Assembly (NCBI RefSeq): GCF_900104815.1
Contig: NZ_FNTD01000004.1
Span: 4,294,501-4,358,500, forward strand
DNA length: 64,000 nt
Direction: 5' to 3'
Source of the DNA: Streptomyces misionensis
Lineage (GTDB): Bacteria; Actinomycetota; Actinomycetes; Streptomycetales; Streptomycetaceae
The position numbers were made by a program, and so were the translations under genes. The notes beneath the pieces were generated by a model. That model ran no database searches. It saw nothing but the letters and a program-made list of their open reading frames with translations, and was not told the origin of the DNA. This document shows, in pieces, positions 14,767 to 23,631 of the stretch. The stretch's first letter is position 1. Each line of letters starts with the position of its first letter.

Positions 14767-15732
14767 ATGAAGAGCCCCCTGCTGTCCCTGCCCGGCGCCG
14801 TCCCCGCCGAGGGCGTGGACGAAGGTGTCGCCGCCCACTACGGCGACCTGTTCCGCGAGCAGCGTGCCCTCGCCGACGGCACCGGATTCGTCGATCTCTC
14901 CCACCGCGGTGTCATCACCGTCACCGGCGAGGACCGGCTGTCCTGGCTGCACCTGCTGCTCACCCAGCACGTCAGCGAACTGCCCGCCGGCCAGGCCACC
15001 GAGGCGCTGATCCTGTCCGCGCACGGACACATCGAGCACGCGCTCTACCTGGTGGACGACGGCACCACGGTCTGGGCGCACGTCGAGCCGGGCACGCGCG
15101 AGGCGCTGGTCGCCTACCTGGAGTCGATGAAGTTCTTCTACCGGGTCGACGTCGCCGACCGCACCGCCGACTTCGCGGTGGTCCACCTGCCGGCCGGGTC
15201 CATCGCGCAGGCGCCCGAGGGCGTCGTCGTACGCGAGACGGCGTACGGCCGTGACCTCTTCCTGCCGCGCGAGGAGCTGGAGTCCTTCGCGGCCACGCAC
15301 GGGCCCGCGGCGGGGCTGCTCGCGCACGAGGCGCTGCGGGTGGAGCAGCACCGGCCCCGGCTCGGCTTCGAGACCGACCACCGCACGATCCCGCACGAGC
15401 TGGGCTGGATCGGAACGGCGGTGCACCTCCAGAAGGGCTGCTACCGGGGGCAGGAGACCGTCGCCCGGGTCCAGAACCTGGGCAAGCCGCCGCGCCGCCT
15501 GGTCTTCCTGCACCTCGACGGCAGCGAGGTCCACCTCCCGGCGCCGGGCACCGAACTCCGCCTCGCGGACGAGGGCCCCGACGGCCGCAAGGTCGGCTTC
15601 GTGACGACGTCGGTGCGCCACCACGAGCTGGGTCCGGTGGCGCTCGCGCTGGTGAAGCGGAACGTGCCGGTGGACGCGCGGCTCCTGGCCGGAGAGACGG
15701 CGGCGGCGCAGGAGACCGTGGTCGAGCCGTAG
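14767..15732 (+). CDS. ygfZ: YgfZ/CAF17-like folate-binding protein
   Basis: 321-aa member of the folate-binding YgfZ family, related to aminomethyltransferase GcvT and needed for maturation of some Fe-S enzymes. The signature KGCYRGQETVAR lies near residues 223-234 with the conserved Cys. The TAGGCT box at 14754-14759 stands 7 nt before the ATG. Only 10 bp follow nur, so the promoter lies inside the nur stop region. Confidence 0.92.
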   Translation: MKSPLLSLPGAVPAEGVDEGVAAHYGDLFREQRALADGTGFVDLSHRGVITVTGEDRLSWLHLLLTQHVSELPAGQATEALILSAHGHIEHALYLVDDGTTVWAHVEPGTREALVAYLESMKFFYRVDVADRTADFAVVHLPAGSIAQAPEGVVVRETAYGRDLFLPREELESFAATHGPAAGLLAHEALRVEQHRPRLGFETDHRTIPHELGWIGTAVHLQKGCYRGQETVARVQNLGKPPRRLVFLHLDGSEVHLPAPGTELRLADEGPDGRKVGFVTTSVRHHELGPVALALVKRNVPVDARLLAGETAAAQETVVEP

Positions 15733-15807
15733 CGCCGCGGGGCGGGGCCGGGCGCCCGGCCGCGGCGCCGGGAGCGACCGGCGCGCGGCCCGCCCCGGCC
15801 GGCCGCG

Positions 15808-16233
15808 CTACATCTCCAGCAGCACCGTGAACGGCCCGTCGTTCGTGAGCGAGACCCGCATCTGCGCTCCGAACCGCCCGGTCGCCACCGTCGCGCCGAG
15901 CGCCCGCAGCTGTGCCACCACTTCCTCCACCAGCGGCTCCGCCACATCGCCCGGCGCGGCGGCGTTCCACGTGGGGCGGCGGCCCTTGCGGGCGTCGCCG
16001 TACAGGGTGAACTGGCTGATGACCAGCAGGGGAGCGTCGGCATCGCTGCACGAGCGCTCCCCGGTCAGCATCCGGATCGACCAGAGCTTGCGGGCCAGCT
16101 GCGCCGCCTTCTCCTTGGTGTCGTCGTGGGTCACGCCGACGAGCACGCACAGGCCCTCGCCCTCGATCGCGCCCACCGTCTCGCCGTTCACGACGACGCT
16201 CGCGCCGTCCACTCTCTGCACCACCGCACGCAT
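15808..16233 (-). CDS. dtd: D-aminoacyl-tRNA deacylase
   Basis: 141-aa DTD enzyme that hydrolyses D-amino acids from tRNA. It begins MRAVVQRV, has VGVTHDDT and the active-site [15 protein letters not shown] segment, and ends with [11 protein letters not shown], carrying the conserved Gly-Pro neighbourhood (TNDGPFT). ATG 16233 fits the family; an in-frame ATG at 16242 would add three residues. Convergent with ygfZ, with GC-rich palindromes (GGCCGGGCGCCCGGCC near 15748) between them that may terminate both. Confidence 0.95.
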   Translation of the reverse strand: MRAVVQRVDGASVVVNGETVGAIEGEGLCVLVGVTHDDTKEKAAQLARKLWSIRMLTGERSCSDADAPLLVISQFTLYGDARKGRRPTWNAAAPGDVAEPLVEEVVAQLRALGATVATGRFGAQMRVSLTNDGPFTVLLEM

Positions 16234-16392
16234 GCGGACCATGATGCCGGGTCGGTGCGGGAGGGGCACAGGCGGATGCTTATGGAACCCTTACCGCCCA
16301 TCTGGGGCTGTTCGGGGGCACTCGGTCACATACTGTGCGCCGGGGGTGGCACGATGCTGTCACACGCCGGTCGAGGGGACGGTCAGAACCAC

Positions 16393-16998
16393 ATGAGCAC
16401 TTCCAGCACCAGCGAGCTGCCGGCCCCGCAGGGGACCTTCCGGCCGCCCGTGCAGCGGGCCGACGAGCCCAGGGGCGTCACCGCCTCGCCCGCCCGGCCG
16501 TCCGGGCCCGAGCTGTCCCGGCTGAGCCTGCCCGAACTGCGCGCGCTGCGCCGCGACGCCCAGCGCGACGAGGCCGACCTCAGTTATGTGCGGCGCCTGT
16601 TGCAGGGCCGGATCGACATCCTGCGCGCGGAGCTGGCGCGGCGCGGCCGGGCGGCGGTGCCCGCGCCGGAGGACGCCTCCGTGGTCGAGCTGCTCCCGGA
16701 GATCCTGCGGGACGCCCCGGCCCGGCACCGTTCCTCGGCCCGCCATGTGACCGTCGGCCCCCCGCACAACGAGGAGGTGCGCCGGCTGGCCGCCGAGATG
16801 CTCGGCGAGGTGGAGCTGAGCGATCTCACCGCCCGCACCGACCTCGAACTGACCGTCGCCATGAGCCGGTTGGTGCGCAACGAGCAGGAGGTCTCGCGGC
16901 GCCGCCAGCGCTTGCAGCACACCGCCGACGGCTGCGGCGGGGAGATCGCCCGCCGCTACCGGGTGGGCGAGGCACAGGTCGACGATCTGCTGGTGTGA
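16393..16998 (+). CDS. rsiG: Anti-sigma factor RsiG (c-di-GMP-dependent WhiG antagonist)
   Basis: 201-aa coiled-coil protein. In Streptomyces RsiG with c-di-GMP holds the sporulation sigma factor WhiG inactive. Both diagnostic E(x3)S(x2)R(x3)Q(x3)D motifs are present and exact: E60-S64-R67-Q71-D75 and E164-S168-R171-Q175-D179, one on each helix. The N-terminus (about 40 residues) is disordered and Pro rich. ATG 16393 matches the family start; an upstream in-frame ATG at 16354 has a slightly better ribosome-binding site. whiG is not in the window. Confidence 0.92.
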   Translation: MSTSSTSELPAPQGTFRPPVQRADEPRGVTASPARPSGPELSRLSLPELRALRRDAQRDEADLSYVRRLLQGRIDILRAELARRGRAAVPAPEDASVVELLPEILRDAPARHRSSARHVTVGPPHNEEVRRLAAEMLGEVELSDLTARTDLELTVAMSRLVRNEQEVSRRRQRLQHTADGCGGEIARRYRVGEAQVDDLLV

Positions 16999-17047
16999 GG
17001 CGGAAATCGGGGGGACACCCGGCGGGGCGGCTGCCTACGGTGGGCCC

Positions 17048-18283
17048 ATGAACGACGTCCGCACCGTCACCGAGGCCGATTTCGACGACTGGCAGCGCGC
17101 CCTGGCCGTGGGCTTCACCGATCCGCCGGTCCTCGCCCGCGAACAACTCGACGCCCGCCGGAAGAAGTTCGTGCCGGGGCGGTACCTGGGGGTCGTCGAC
17201 GACGGCCGCTGGGTGGCCACCCTGCGCTCCTTCGAGCAGGAACTGACCGTGGTGGGCGGCGGGGTGGTCCCCGCCGACGCCATCAGCGGCGTCACCGTGA
17301 GCCCCACCCACCGCCGCCGCGGCATGCTGAGCCGGATGATGGCCCAGGACCTCGCGGCGGCGCGGGAGCGCGGTGACGTGGTCGCCACGCTGATCGCCGC
17401 CGAGTACCCGATCTACGGCCGCTTCGGCTTCGGCCCGGCCACCTGGGCGAGCCGGTGGACCGTCGAGACCCGGCGGGCCGGTCTCGACCCGCGCTGGTCG
17501 GGCCCGGACGACGGCGGCCGGATCGAGCTGCTGGACGCCGAGGAGGTGCGCAAGCTGGGCCCGGAGCTGTACGACCGGTTCCGCCTCGGCCGGCCCGGCG
17601 CGATCAGCCGCGACGAGCTGTGGTGGCAGGAGCACACCGGGGCGCTGCGCACCCACGCCGAGTTCAAGGAGCCGACGTACGCCCTCTACCGCGCGGCCCG
17701 CGGCGAGGTCCAGGGCCTGGTGTCGTACGCCAGTGACCGGACCTGGTCGGGCAAGCAGCCCGACCAGACCGCGAACGTCTTCAAGCTGTTCGGGACCACC
17801 CCGGCGGCTGAGCGCGGGCTGTGGCACTACCTGTGCTCCATCGACTGGGTCTCCAGGGTCGACAGCGGCTACCGCGCCCCCGACGACCTGCTGCCGCTGT
17901 GCCTGCCCGACCCGCGCGCCGCCCGGATCACCGAGCACGGGGACTGGCTGTGGGTGCGCGTGCTGGACGTCGTACGGGCCCTGGAGGCGCGCACGTACGA
18001 CCGGGAGGGCGCACTGGTGCTGGAGATCGAGGACGAGGCCGGGTTCGCCGCCGGCCGCTACCGGCTGGACGCCTCGCCCTCCGGCGCGTCCTGCACGCCG
18101 ACCACCGCGAGCGCCGATCTCACCCTGGACGTGCGGGAGCTGGCGTCGGTGTGGCTGGGCGGGGAGTCGCTGCTGCGGCTCGCGGCGCTGGGCCGGGTGC
18201 GCGAAGAGCGAGAGGGCGCCGCCCGTCAGGCCGACGCCCTGTTCCGCTCGCCCGGGCTCCCGTGGTGCCCGGACATGTTCTGA
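17048..18283 (+). CDS. Eis-like GNAT N-acetyltransferase
   Basis: 411-aa acetyltransferase with the Eis layout: N-terminal GNAT domain with the acetyl-CoA loop [15 protein letters not shown] (near residues 85-99), a second GNAT-like domain and a C-terminal SCP2-like domain, ending in LPWCPDMF where the terminal carboxylate acts in catalysis in Eis. Eis proteins acetylate amines of aminoglycosides and peptides; the natural substrate here is unknown. TACGGT at 17036-17041 suggests a leaderless start. Confidence 0.87.
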   Translation: MNDVRTVTEADFDDWQRALAVGFTDPPVLAREQLDARRKKFVPGRYLGVVDDGRWVATLRSFEQELTVVGGGVVPADAISGVTVSPTHRRRGMLSRMMAQDLAAARERGDVVATLIAAEYPIYGRFGFGPATWASRWTVETRRAGLDPRWSGPDDGGRIELLDAEEVRKLGPELYDRFRLGRPGAISRDELWWQEHTGALRTHAEFKEPTYALYRAARGEVQGLVSYASDRTWSGKQPDQTANVFKLFGTTPAAERGLWHYLCSIDWVSRVDSGYRAPDDLLPLCLPDPRAARITEHGDWLWVRVLDVVRALEARTYDREGALVLEIEDEAGFAAGRYRLDASPSGASCTPTTASADLTLDVRELASVWLGGESLLRLAALGRVREEREGAARQADALFRSPGLPWCPDMF

Positions 18284-18330
18284 CCGCTCCCCTCGTCAGC
18301 GGCGCTGAACCGGCTATCCGTAGCGGGTTG

Positions 18331-18414
18331 TTCAGTTGTGGCTGTGCTTGGCGGTGTTCAGTTGTGGCTGTGCGCGTCGTGTTCAGTTGTCGGCGTCTTC
18401 AGTTGTGACTGTGC
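18331..18414 (+). repeat. Four short direct repeats
   Basis: TTCAGTTGTGGCTGTGC occurs exactly at 18331 and 18357, with one change at 18398, and as a partial copy (TTCAGTTGT) at 18382. Spacing is 26, 25 and 16 bp. Noncoding, in the 640-bp gap before the GntR gene. Could be protein-binding sites or slippage products; too irregular for CRISPR. Confidence 0.65.
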
Positions 18415-18497
18415 GCTTCGCCGGCCGTCCCCGGTCCGGGCTCCCGGCTCCCCTCCGGTTCGGGGCCCGGTACGGCCAACCACGGGAAAGCTTGACC

Positions 18498-18608
18498 ATG
18501 TCAGCCGAGTTGGCTGCCAACTTACTCCACTTATCTCCGCCGGAAGGCGGCTTATAACCAGCTGTCGGTGAACTGCCGGAAGTTGGCGGGAAGTTGTAGG
18601 TTTTGTCC
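18498..18608. promoter_or_regulatory. Dyad-rich segment before the decayed GntR copy
   Basis: Contains GCCGAGTTGGCTGCCAAC, which recurs in related form at 18809-18836 (GCCAACTCGG then TTGGCAGCCAAC) before the intact GntR gene. GAAGTTGGCGGGAAGTTGT follows. The duplicated operator-like sequence fits a duplication of the whole gntR promoter region. Confidence 0.45.
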
Positions 18609-18745
18609 GTGGACCCGGAGCACACTGCCGCCAGGGGGCCCCGCGCGGCCCACCGGGAGATCGCCGACGCGCTGCGCGATCGGATCGGCTGAGGCTCATC
18701 CATTCGGGCGAGCTGAAACCGGCCAAGATCGATGTGCGCTGGTTC
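18609..18745 (+). pseudogene. Decayed copy of the neighbouring GntR gene
   Basis: GTG 18609 opens 27 codons (HREIADALRDRIG then stop) that align with the start of the intact regulator (PREIAGVLRERIRAG). Immediately after, in another frame, lies RLRLIHSGELKPAKIDVRW, matching PLRLIHEGRLRPERIDARI of the intact protein near residues 129-147. About 100 internal codons are therefore deleted. The rest to 18900 shows no further clear match. Relic of a tandem duplication. Confidence 0.7.
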
Positions 18746-18926
18746 GGTGCGCTGTGGGGGACGACCGGCTCGGAGCTGGAGCCGACCCCGTGGGCGCGCG
18801 GCGCCGGCACGGCCAACTCGGCGGAATTGGCAGCCAACCACGGCCGGGTTCGGGCAACTTGGTGTCACTTGATAAACAACTGCGCGACAACTGCCCTTGG
18901 ATGGAAGTGAGTTGTAGCGTTTGGTT

Positions 18927-19802
18927 GTGACTCAGGAGCAGGTGGCAGCGAACGGAAGCGGCAGGCACAACCCTCGGGAGATCGCCGGTGTCCTGCGCGA
19001 ACGCATTCGTGCCGGAGTCCTGCGGCCGGGTGAACGGCTGCCCACCCAGGCGGAGCTGGCCGAGGAGTTCGGCGTGGAGCGCGGTGCGGTGCGCCAGGCG
19101 CTGCGGGTGCTGCAACAGGACGGTCTGCTCAGCGATGTGACCAAGGGCAGTCCGCCGCGGGTCGCCGCGCCGCAGTCCGGGCCCGACGAGCCGCAGCCGA
19201 CCATGGTGGCCCTCGCGCCCCGGCTCACCGAGGCGTTCGCGGCGCCGCACGTGCGCATCGACGCCCTCTGCCTGACCGCGCAGAGCCTGATCCCCGCCCT
19301 CGGCGAGCCGCTGCGCCTGATCCACGAGGGCAGGCTGCGCCCGGAGCGGATCGACGCCCGGATCCTGCTGCCGTCCAGGGAGATCAACCTCGCCTTTCCG
19401 GTCTCGGTCCAGGCCGGCGGCGCGGAGGACGACGCGGTGCACCAGCGCTGGCTGGCGATGCGCAACGCCCAGGGGCAGGTGCTCCGGTACAACCTCCAGG
19501 CCCTGCGCGGCACCCACGACATCGAGGTCGACGTCACCTTCCGGGCGCTGCCGTTCACCCCTCCGGTGAAGCTCTACCTGCTCAACGGGGACGAGGCGCT
19601 GTTCGCCCACTACATGATCACGCGCCGCGCCGAGGCCACCGACCGGGGGACGCTGGAGATGTACGACGCGGTCGGCTCCGAGTCCCTGCTCTTCTCCTTC
19701 GAGCAGCGGGCCGGACAGCGGGACGCCGCTTTCGTGGAGGAATCGCAGAAGTGGTTCGACGCCCTCTGGGAAACCATCTCCACGGACCTGACACTCTCCT
19801 AG
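18927..19802 (+). CDS. GntR-family transcriptional regulator
   Basis: 291-aa regulator. The winged HTH is at residues about 14-75 (NPREIAGVLRERIRAGVLRPGERLPTQ region, then VERGAVRQALRVLQQDG). The C-terminal 200 residues are not a standard FadR or UTRA domain; they contain LIHEGRLRPERIDARILLPS and LYLLNGDEALFAHYMI, a type seen with HAD partners in Streptomyces. GTG 18927 overlaps nothing upstream. Its stop overlaps the HAD start by 1 nt. Repeats of ACAACTGC at 18877-18893 may be its operator. Confidence 0.87.
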   Translation: MTQEQVAANGSGRHNPREIAGVLRERIRAGVLRPGERLPTQAELAEEFGVERGAVRQALRVLQQDGLLSDVTKGSPPRVAAPQSGPDEPQPTMVALAPRLTEAFAAPHVRIDALCLTAQSLIPALGEPLRLIHEGRLRPERIDARILLPSREINLAFPVSVQAGGAEDDAVHQRWLAMRNAQGQVLRYNLQALRGTHDIEVDVTFRALPFTPPVKLYLLNGDEALFAHYMITRRAEATDRGTLEMYDAVGSESLLFSFEQRAGQRDAAFVEESQKWFDALWETISTDLTLS

Positions 19803-20539
19803 TGACTTCTCATACGACTTCTGATGCGAACGAGATCGAGAAGCTTCGTGTACTGATCACTTCCGCCCGGGTCGTGCTGTGGGACTTCGACGGCCCCATC
19901 TGCCGGCTGTTCGCCGGCCACAAGGCCGAGCGGATCGCCGCCGACCTGGTCGGCTGGCTGGAGCGGCAGGGTTTGCACGGCCTGCTCACCGAGTCCGAGC
20001 GGACGACGCCGGACCCCCAGGTGGTGCTGCGCGCGGTGGGCCGCAGCCGCCCCGGCAGCGACCTCGTCACCGGCCTGGAGGAGCGCCTCACCCAGGAGGA
20101 ACTGCGCGCCGCCTCCTCCGCCCTGCCCACCGCCTACGCCGACCCCGTGATCCGCACCTGGACCGCCGTCGGCGCCCGGCTCGCCGTCACCACCAACAAC
20201 TCGCCCCGGGTGGTGCGCACCTATCTGGAGTCCCGGGGCCTGACCGCCTGCTTCGCCCCGCACCTGTACGGCCGTACCGAGCAGCTGCACCACCTCAAGC
20301 CGGACCCGCACTGCCTGCTGCGCGCCCTCAGCGCGACCGGCGCCACCCCCGCCGACGCCCTGATGATCGGCGACGCCCCCTCGGACTTCGCCGCGGCCCG
20401 CGACGCCGGGGTCCCCTTCCTGGGCTACGCCCGCAACGAGGACAAGGAGAAGCCGCTGCGCGCGGCCGGGGCCACCCACGTCGTCCGTTCGCTGGAACCG
20501 CTGTTGCGCCTGCTCAGGGACGGTAGGCGGGCCGGTTAG
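19802..20539 (+). CDS. HAD-family hydrolase
   Basis: 245-aa haloacid dehalogenase-like phosphatase. Motif I WDFDGPIC (residues about 22-29) gives the nucleophilic Asp, motif II is TTNNS, motif III LKPDP with Lys, and motif IV is MIGDAPSDFAAARDAG. Cap domain of about 80 residues. Coupled with the GntR gene by a 1-nt overlap; probably dephosphorylates a metabolite that the regulator senses. The substrate is unknown. Confidence 0.9.
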   Translation: MTSHTTSDANEIEKLRVLITSARVVLWDFDGPICRLFAGHKAERIAADLVGWLERQGLHGLLTESERTTPDPQVVLRAVGRSRPGSDLVTGLEERLTQEELRAASSALPTAYADPVIRTWTAVGARLAVTTNNSPRVVRTYLESRGLTACFAPHLYGRTEQLHHLKPDPHCLLRALSATGATPADALMIGDAPSDFAAARDAGVPFLGYARNEDKEKPLRAAGATHVVRSLEPLLRLLRDGRRAG

Positions 20540-20762
20540 CCGGTCGGCGCGGCCGGCCACCGCCCGCGCGCGTACCCGGGCACGGGGACCGGCGCCGAAC
20601 CGGTTCCCGGCCGCCGCCCCGGCACAGCCGGGCGGCGGACCACCCGTTCGGTTACTCCGCCGCGCCCGGAGGCCGCACCGGCCACCACGGGGGAATAGCG
20701 TTTCCCCGGACCCGTCGTCCGACAGGTCCTCCCCCTTGTGCGATCGATCCTCGGAGCGGCCA

Positions 20763-22925
20763 GTGGGCGCACCGCCAGTTCCCCCCACCGCGGCGGCGGA
20801 GCGTGCCGGGAGCACACGCACGGACGCCGTCTGCCGCGCGTTCGCGGCCCGTGCCGCGGCCGAGGGGGTGACGCGCGAGGGCCCGCGCCACCGCGACCAC
20901 GTGCTGCCGCTGACCCAGCCGCTCGCCGGTCTGCTCGGCCGGGCCCCGGGCACGCTCGTGACCGTGCGGCTGCCCCGGCCGGACGCCGCGCCGGCCGTCC
21001 GCACCTGGGGCGGCGAGGCGGAGATCCTGCGCGCGGTCCACCGGGTGCTGCCGGAGGCCCCCGAGTGCCTGGCCGCCGGGGACGGTTACCTCATCCACAG
21101 CCATGTGGACGGCCGGGTGCCGGAAACCGGCGACGGGCCGCCGCCGGAGGCCGCGGCCGCCCTGCTCGCGGCCGTCACCCAGGTGCGCGGCCCCGCGCTG
21201 CCGCCGCTGCCCGCGCACTGGCCGCGCAACCACACCGACTCCCAGGGGTTCGTGCGCACCCTCGCCCGCCTCGCCGACCGGCAGGTCCGCCACCCCGACT
21301 GGCGCGCGTACGGCGGCCTGTTCACCGCCCTCGGCGTCCCCGAGGACGCGCTCACCCGGTTCGCCGACCGGGTGCCCGCGCTGACCCGCCGGCCCTACGG
21401 CCTCCTCCACGGCGACCTGGGCCCCGGCCGGCTCGTCCGCACGGCCGGCGGGTTGCACTGCACGGGCTGGGAACTGGCGAGCTACGGCGACCCGTTGTAC
21501 GACCTCGCCGTCCACCTGGTGCGGACGGGCCGCAGCGGTCCCGAGCGCGAGGCGACCGTGCGGGCCTGGGCCGAGGCGGTGCACCGGGTGCGGCCCGCCG
21601 CCGTCGCCGGACTCGGCAAGGACCTGCCCCACCACCTCGCGCTCGTGCGCGCCCAGGCCCTCTACGCCGATGTCGTCGGGGCCGTCCGCGCCCTGGAGCG
21701 CTCCTTCGGCCCGGCCGCCCTGGCCCGGGCCACCGCCGCCGTGGGCGACGCGCTGCGCGCGGCCACCGAACCGCTGTGCCTCGGCCGGGTGCCGGGCGAG
21801 CGCGAGATCGAGCGCGTCCTCTTCCGGCGCGGCGCCTCCCGGCCGGGCCGGCGCCCCCGCGGCATCGGCTGGGTGCCCGACCGGCGGGTCCCCGAGCACC
21901 CCGACTTCCCGCACCGGGCGGTCGCCGACGCCCTGTTCCTGGAGGGCGCCGCCCCGGCCGAGCGGGTGTTCAAGGGCGCCACCCACCTGACCACCGTGCT
22001 GCGGGTGCCGGGCGCCGGCTTCCCCGTGGTCGTGCGCCGCGAGGTCACCGTCGTGCCGCGCCGCGAACGCAGCTTCCTCAGCGAGCACGCCGTCCTCGCC
22101 GCCATCGAACGCTCCGGGGTGCCGGTCGCCGCGCCCCGGGTGCTCGCCCTGGGCACCAGCCACGCCACCGACCCGGCCCACCGCCACCACGCCGACCGCT
22201 TCGCCGTCCACACCTACGAGGGCGCCCGCGACCTGGGCCGCCGTCCCGACCACCCGGTGCACGGACTGCGCCCGCACGAGGCGGACTGCCTGGTCGACCA
22301 GCTGGCCGCGCTGACCGGGGTCGACCACGCCGGACTCGACCCGCTCGGCGGCCGGCCCGGCTTCCACGGCTGGCTGAACGAGCAACTGGTCGCGCTGGTC
22401 GAGGGCCTGCCCCGCGAGTCCCGGCAGACCGCCCGCTTCCTCGGCCTGCCCGACGCCCCCCGGCTGCGGGAGATCCTCGCCCGCCACCGCGTCACCGACC
22501 GCGCCCCCGCCCTGCTGCACGGCGACCTGAACCCGTGGAACCTGGTGCGCCGCGACGACGGACCCGCCCTGACCCTCATCGACTGGGAGATGGCCCTGGT
22601 CGGGGACCCGCTGTACGAGCTGGTCCGGCACATGCACCTCACCCCGACCCGGCCGGAGATCCGGGACCGGATGTTCCGCCGCTGGGAGGCCCGGCTGCCG
22701 GAGCGGTTCACCCGCAACTGGCGCGAGGACTGGCGGGTCTACCGCTGGATCGAGCTGGTCCGCTCGGCCTACGTCGACCTCGACCGGCTGGTGACCGGGT
22801 CGAGCCTGGACGCGCCGAACGTGCGGCGGGCGGTGGCGTCGTACGGCATGACGCTGGCGGCGGCGACGGCCTCGCTGGGGCTGTCGGGGCGGCCGGGCGC
22901 GCTGCCCCGGCTGGGGCCCGCGTGA
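20763..22925 (+). CDS. Tandem aminoglycoside-phosphotransferase-like protein, first domain degenerate
   Basis: About 720 aa with two APH/choline-kinase-like halves. The C-terminal half has intact catalytic signatures HGDLNPWNL (near residue 585) and LIDWEMALVGDPLYEL. In the N-terminal half the equivalents are HGDLGPGRL (near residue 215) and CTGWELASYGDPLYDL: the metal-binding Asn and Asp are replaced by Arg and Gly. One active kinase fused to a pseudokinase is therefore likely. GTG 20763 with GGAG upstream is preferred; TTG 20736 would add 9 residues. The substrate is unknown. Confidence 0.82.
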   Translation: MGAPPVPPTAAAERAGSTRTDAVCRAFAARAAAEGVTREGPRHRDHVLPLTQPLAGLLGRAPGTLVTVRLPRPDAAPAVRTWGGEAEILRAVHRVLPEAPECLAAGDGYLIHSHVDGRVPETGDGPPPEAAAALLAAVTQVRGPALPPLPAHWPRNHTDSQGFVRTLARLADRQVRHPDWRAYGGLFTALGVPEDALTRFADRVPALTRRPYGLLHGDLGPGRLVRTAGGLHCTGWELASYGDPLYDLAVHLVRTGRSGPEREATVRAWAEAVHRVRPAAVAGLGKDLPHHLALVRAQALYADVVGAVRALERSFGPAALARATAAVGDALRAATEPLCLGRVPGEREIERVLFRRGASRPGRRPRGIGWVPDRRVPEHPDFPHRAVADALFLEGAAPAERVFKGATHLTTVLRVPGAGFPVVVRREVTVVPRRERSFLSEHAVLAAIERSGVPVAAPRVLALGTSHATDPAHRHHADRFAVHTYEGARDLGRRPDHPVHGLRPHEADCLVDQLAALTGVDHAGLDPLGGRPGFHGWLNEQLVALVEGLPRESRQTARFLGLPDAPRLREILARHRVTDRAPALLHGDLNPWNLVRRDDGPALTLIDWEMALVGDPLYELVRHMHLTPTRPEIRDRMFRRWEARLPERFTRNWREDWRVYRWIELVRSAYVDLDRLVTGSSLDAPNVRRAVASYGMTLAAATASLGLSGRPGALPRLGPA

Positions 22926-22945
22926 GACGTGCGTAGGCTCGCCCC

Positions 22946-23581
22946 ATGGGTGAGACCGAACCGCGTGAGACGGGTCTGCGCGAACGCAAGAAGCAGCGCA
23001 CGTACCAGGAGGTGTCCGACACCGCCGTACGGCTGTTCCTGGAGCGGGGCTTCGACGCGGTGTCCGTGGCGGAGGTGGCCGCGGCCGCCGGGATCTCCAA
23101 GCCGACCCTCTTCCGGTACTTCCCGGCCAAGGAGGACCTGGTCCTGCACCGGATCGCGGACCACGAGACGGAGGCCGCGCGGGTGGTCGCCGGGGAACCG
23201 GACCCGGTGGACGCGCTGCGCCGGCACTTCCTCGCCGGTCTGGAGCGGCGCGACCCGGTCACCGGGCTCAACGACCACCCGCAGGTGCTCGCCTTCCACA
23301 CCCTGCTCTACGGGACCCCCGCCCTGGTCGCGCGCGCCTACCGGCACCAGGAGCGCTCGGAGGCGGCGCTCGCCGAGGCGCTCGGCGGGGACCTGGACGC
23401 GCGGCTCGCGGCCGGACAGATCATCGCCGTCCAGCGGATCCTCGCCCTGGACAACTGGCGGCGGATCGCGGCGGGGGAGCGGGTGGCGGACGTGGCGCCG
23501 GACGCGGTGCGGGCGGCGGAGCGGGCGTTCGGGCGGCTGGCGGCGGCGGTGCCGGCACGGCCGGGACGCGAGGCCGATTGA
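22946..23581 (+). CDS. TetR-family transcriptional regulator
   Basis: 211-aa repressor. The N-terminal HTH (VSVAEVAAAAGISKPTLFRYFPAKEDL near residues 38-65) is canonical. The C-terminal ligand domain has no named subfamily visible. TAGGCT at 22934-22939, 6 nt before the ATG, suggests a leaderless mRNA. It lies between the kinase-fusion gene and the HelD-like gene, and may control either. Confidence 0.92.
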   Translation: MGETEPRETGLRERKKQRTYQEVSDTAVRLFLERGFDAVSVAEVAAAAGISKPTLFRYFPAKEDLVLHRIADHETEAARVVAGEPDPVDALRRHFLAGLERRDPVTGLNDHPQVLAFHTLLYGTPALVARAYRHQERSEAALAEALGGDLDARLAAGQIIAVQRILALDNWRRIAAGERVADVAPDAVRAAERAFGRLAAAVPARPGREAD

Positions 23582-23631
23582 GATGCGGTAAAAAATTTAA
23601 CTCGGTAACGCTTTGGGGTTAGGGTGACGCC

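Noticed and set aside
18331..18414. CRISPR-like array
   Set aside because: Repeat copies are degenerate, spacers are 8-9 bp and unequal, and no cas genes are present.
23582..23631. Rifamycin-associated element before helD
   Set aside because: The 19-bp palindrome known upstream of rifamycin-inducible helD genes is not present in this short intergenic region.
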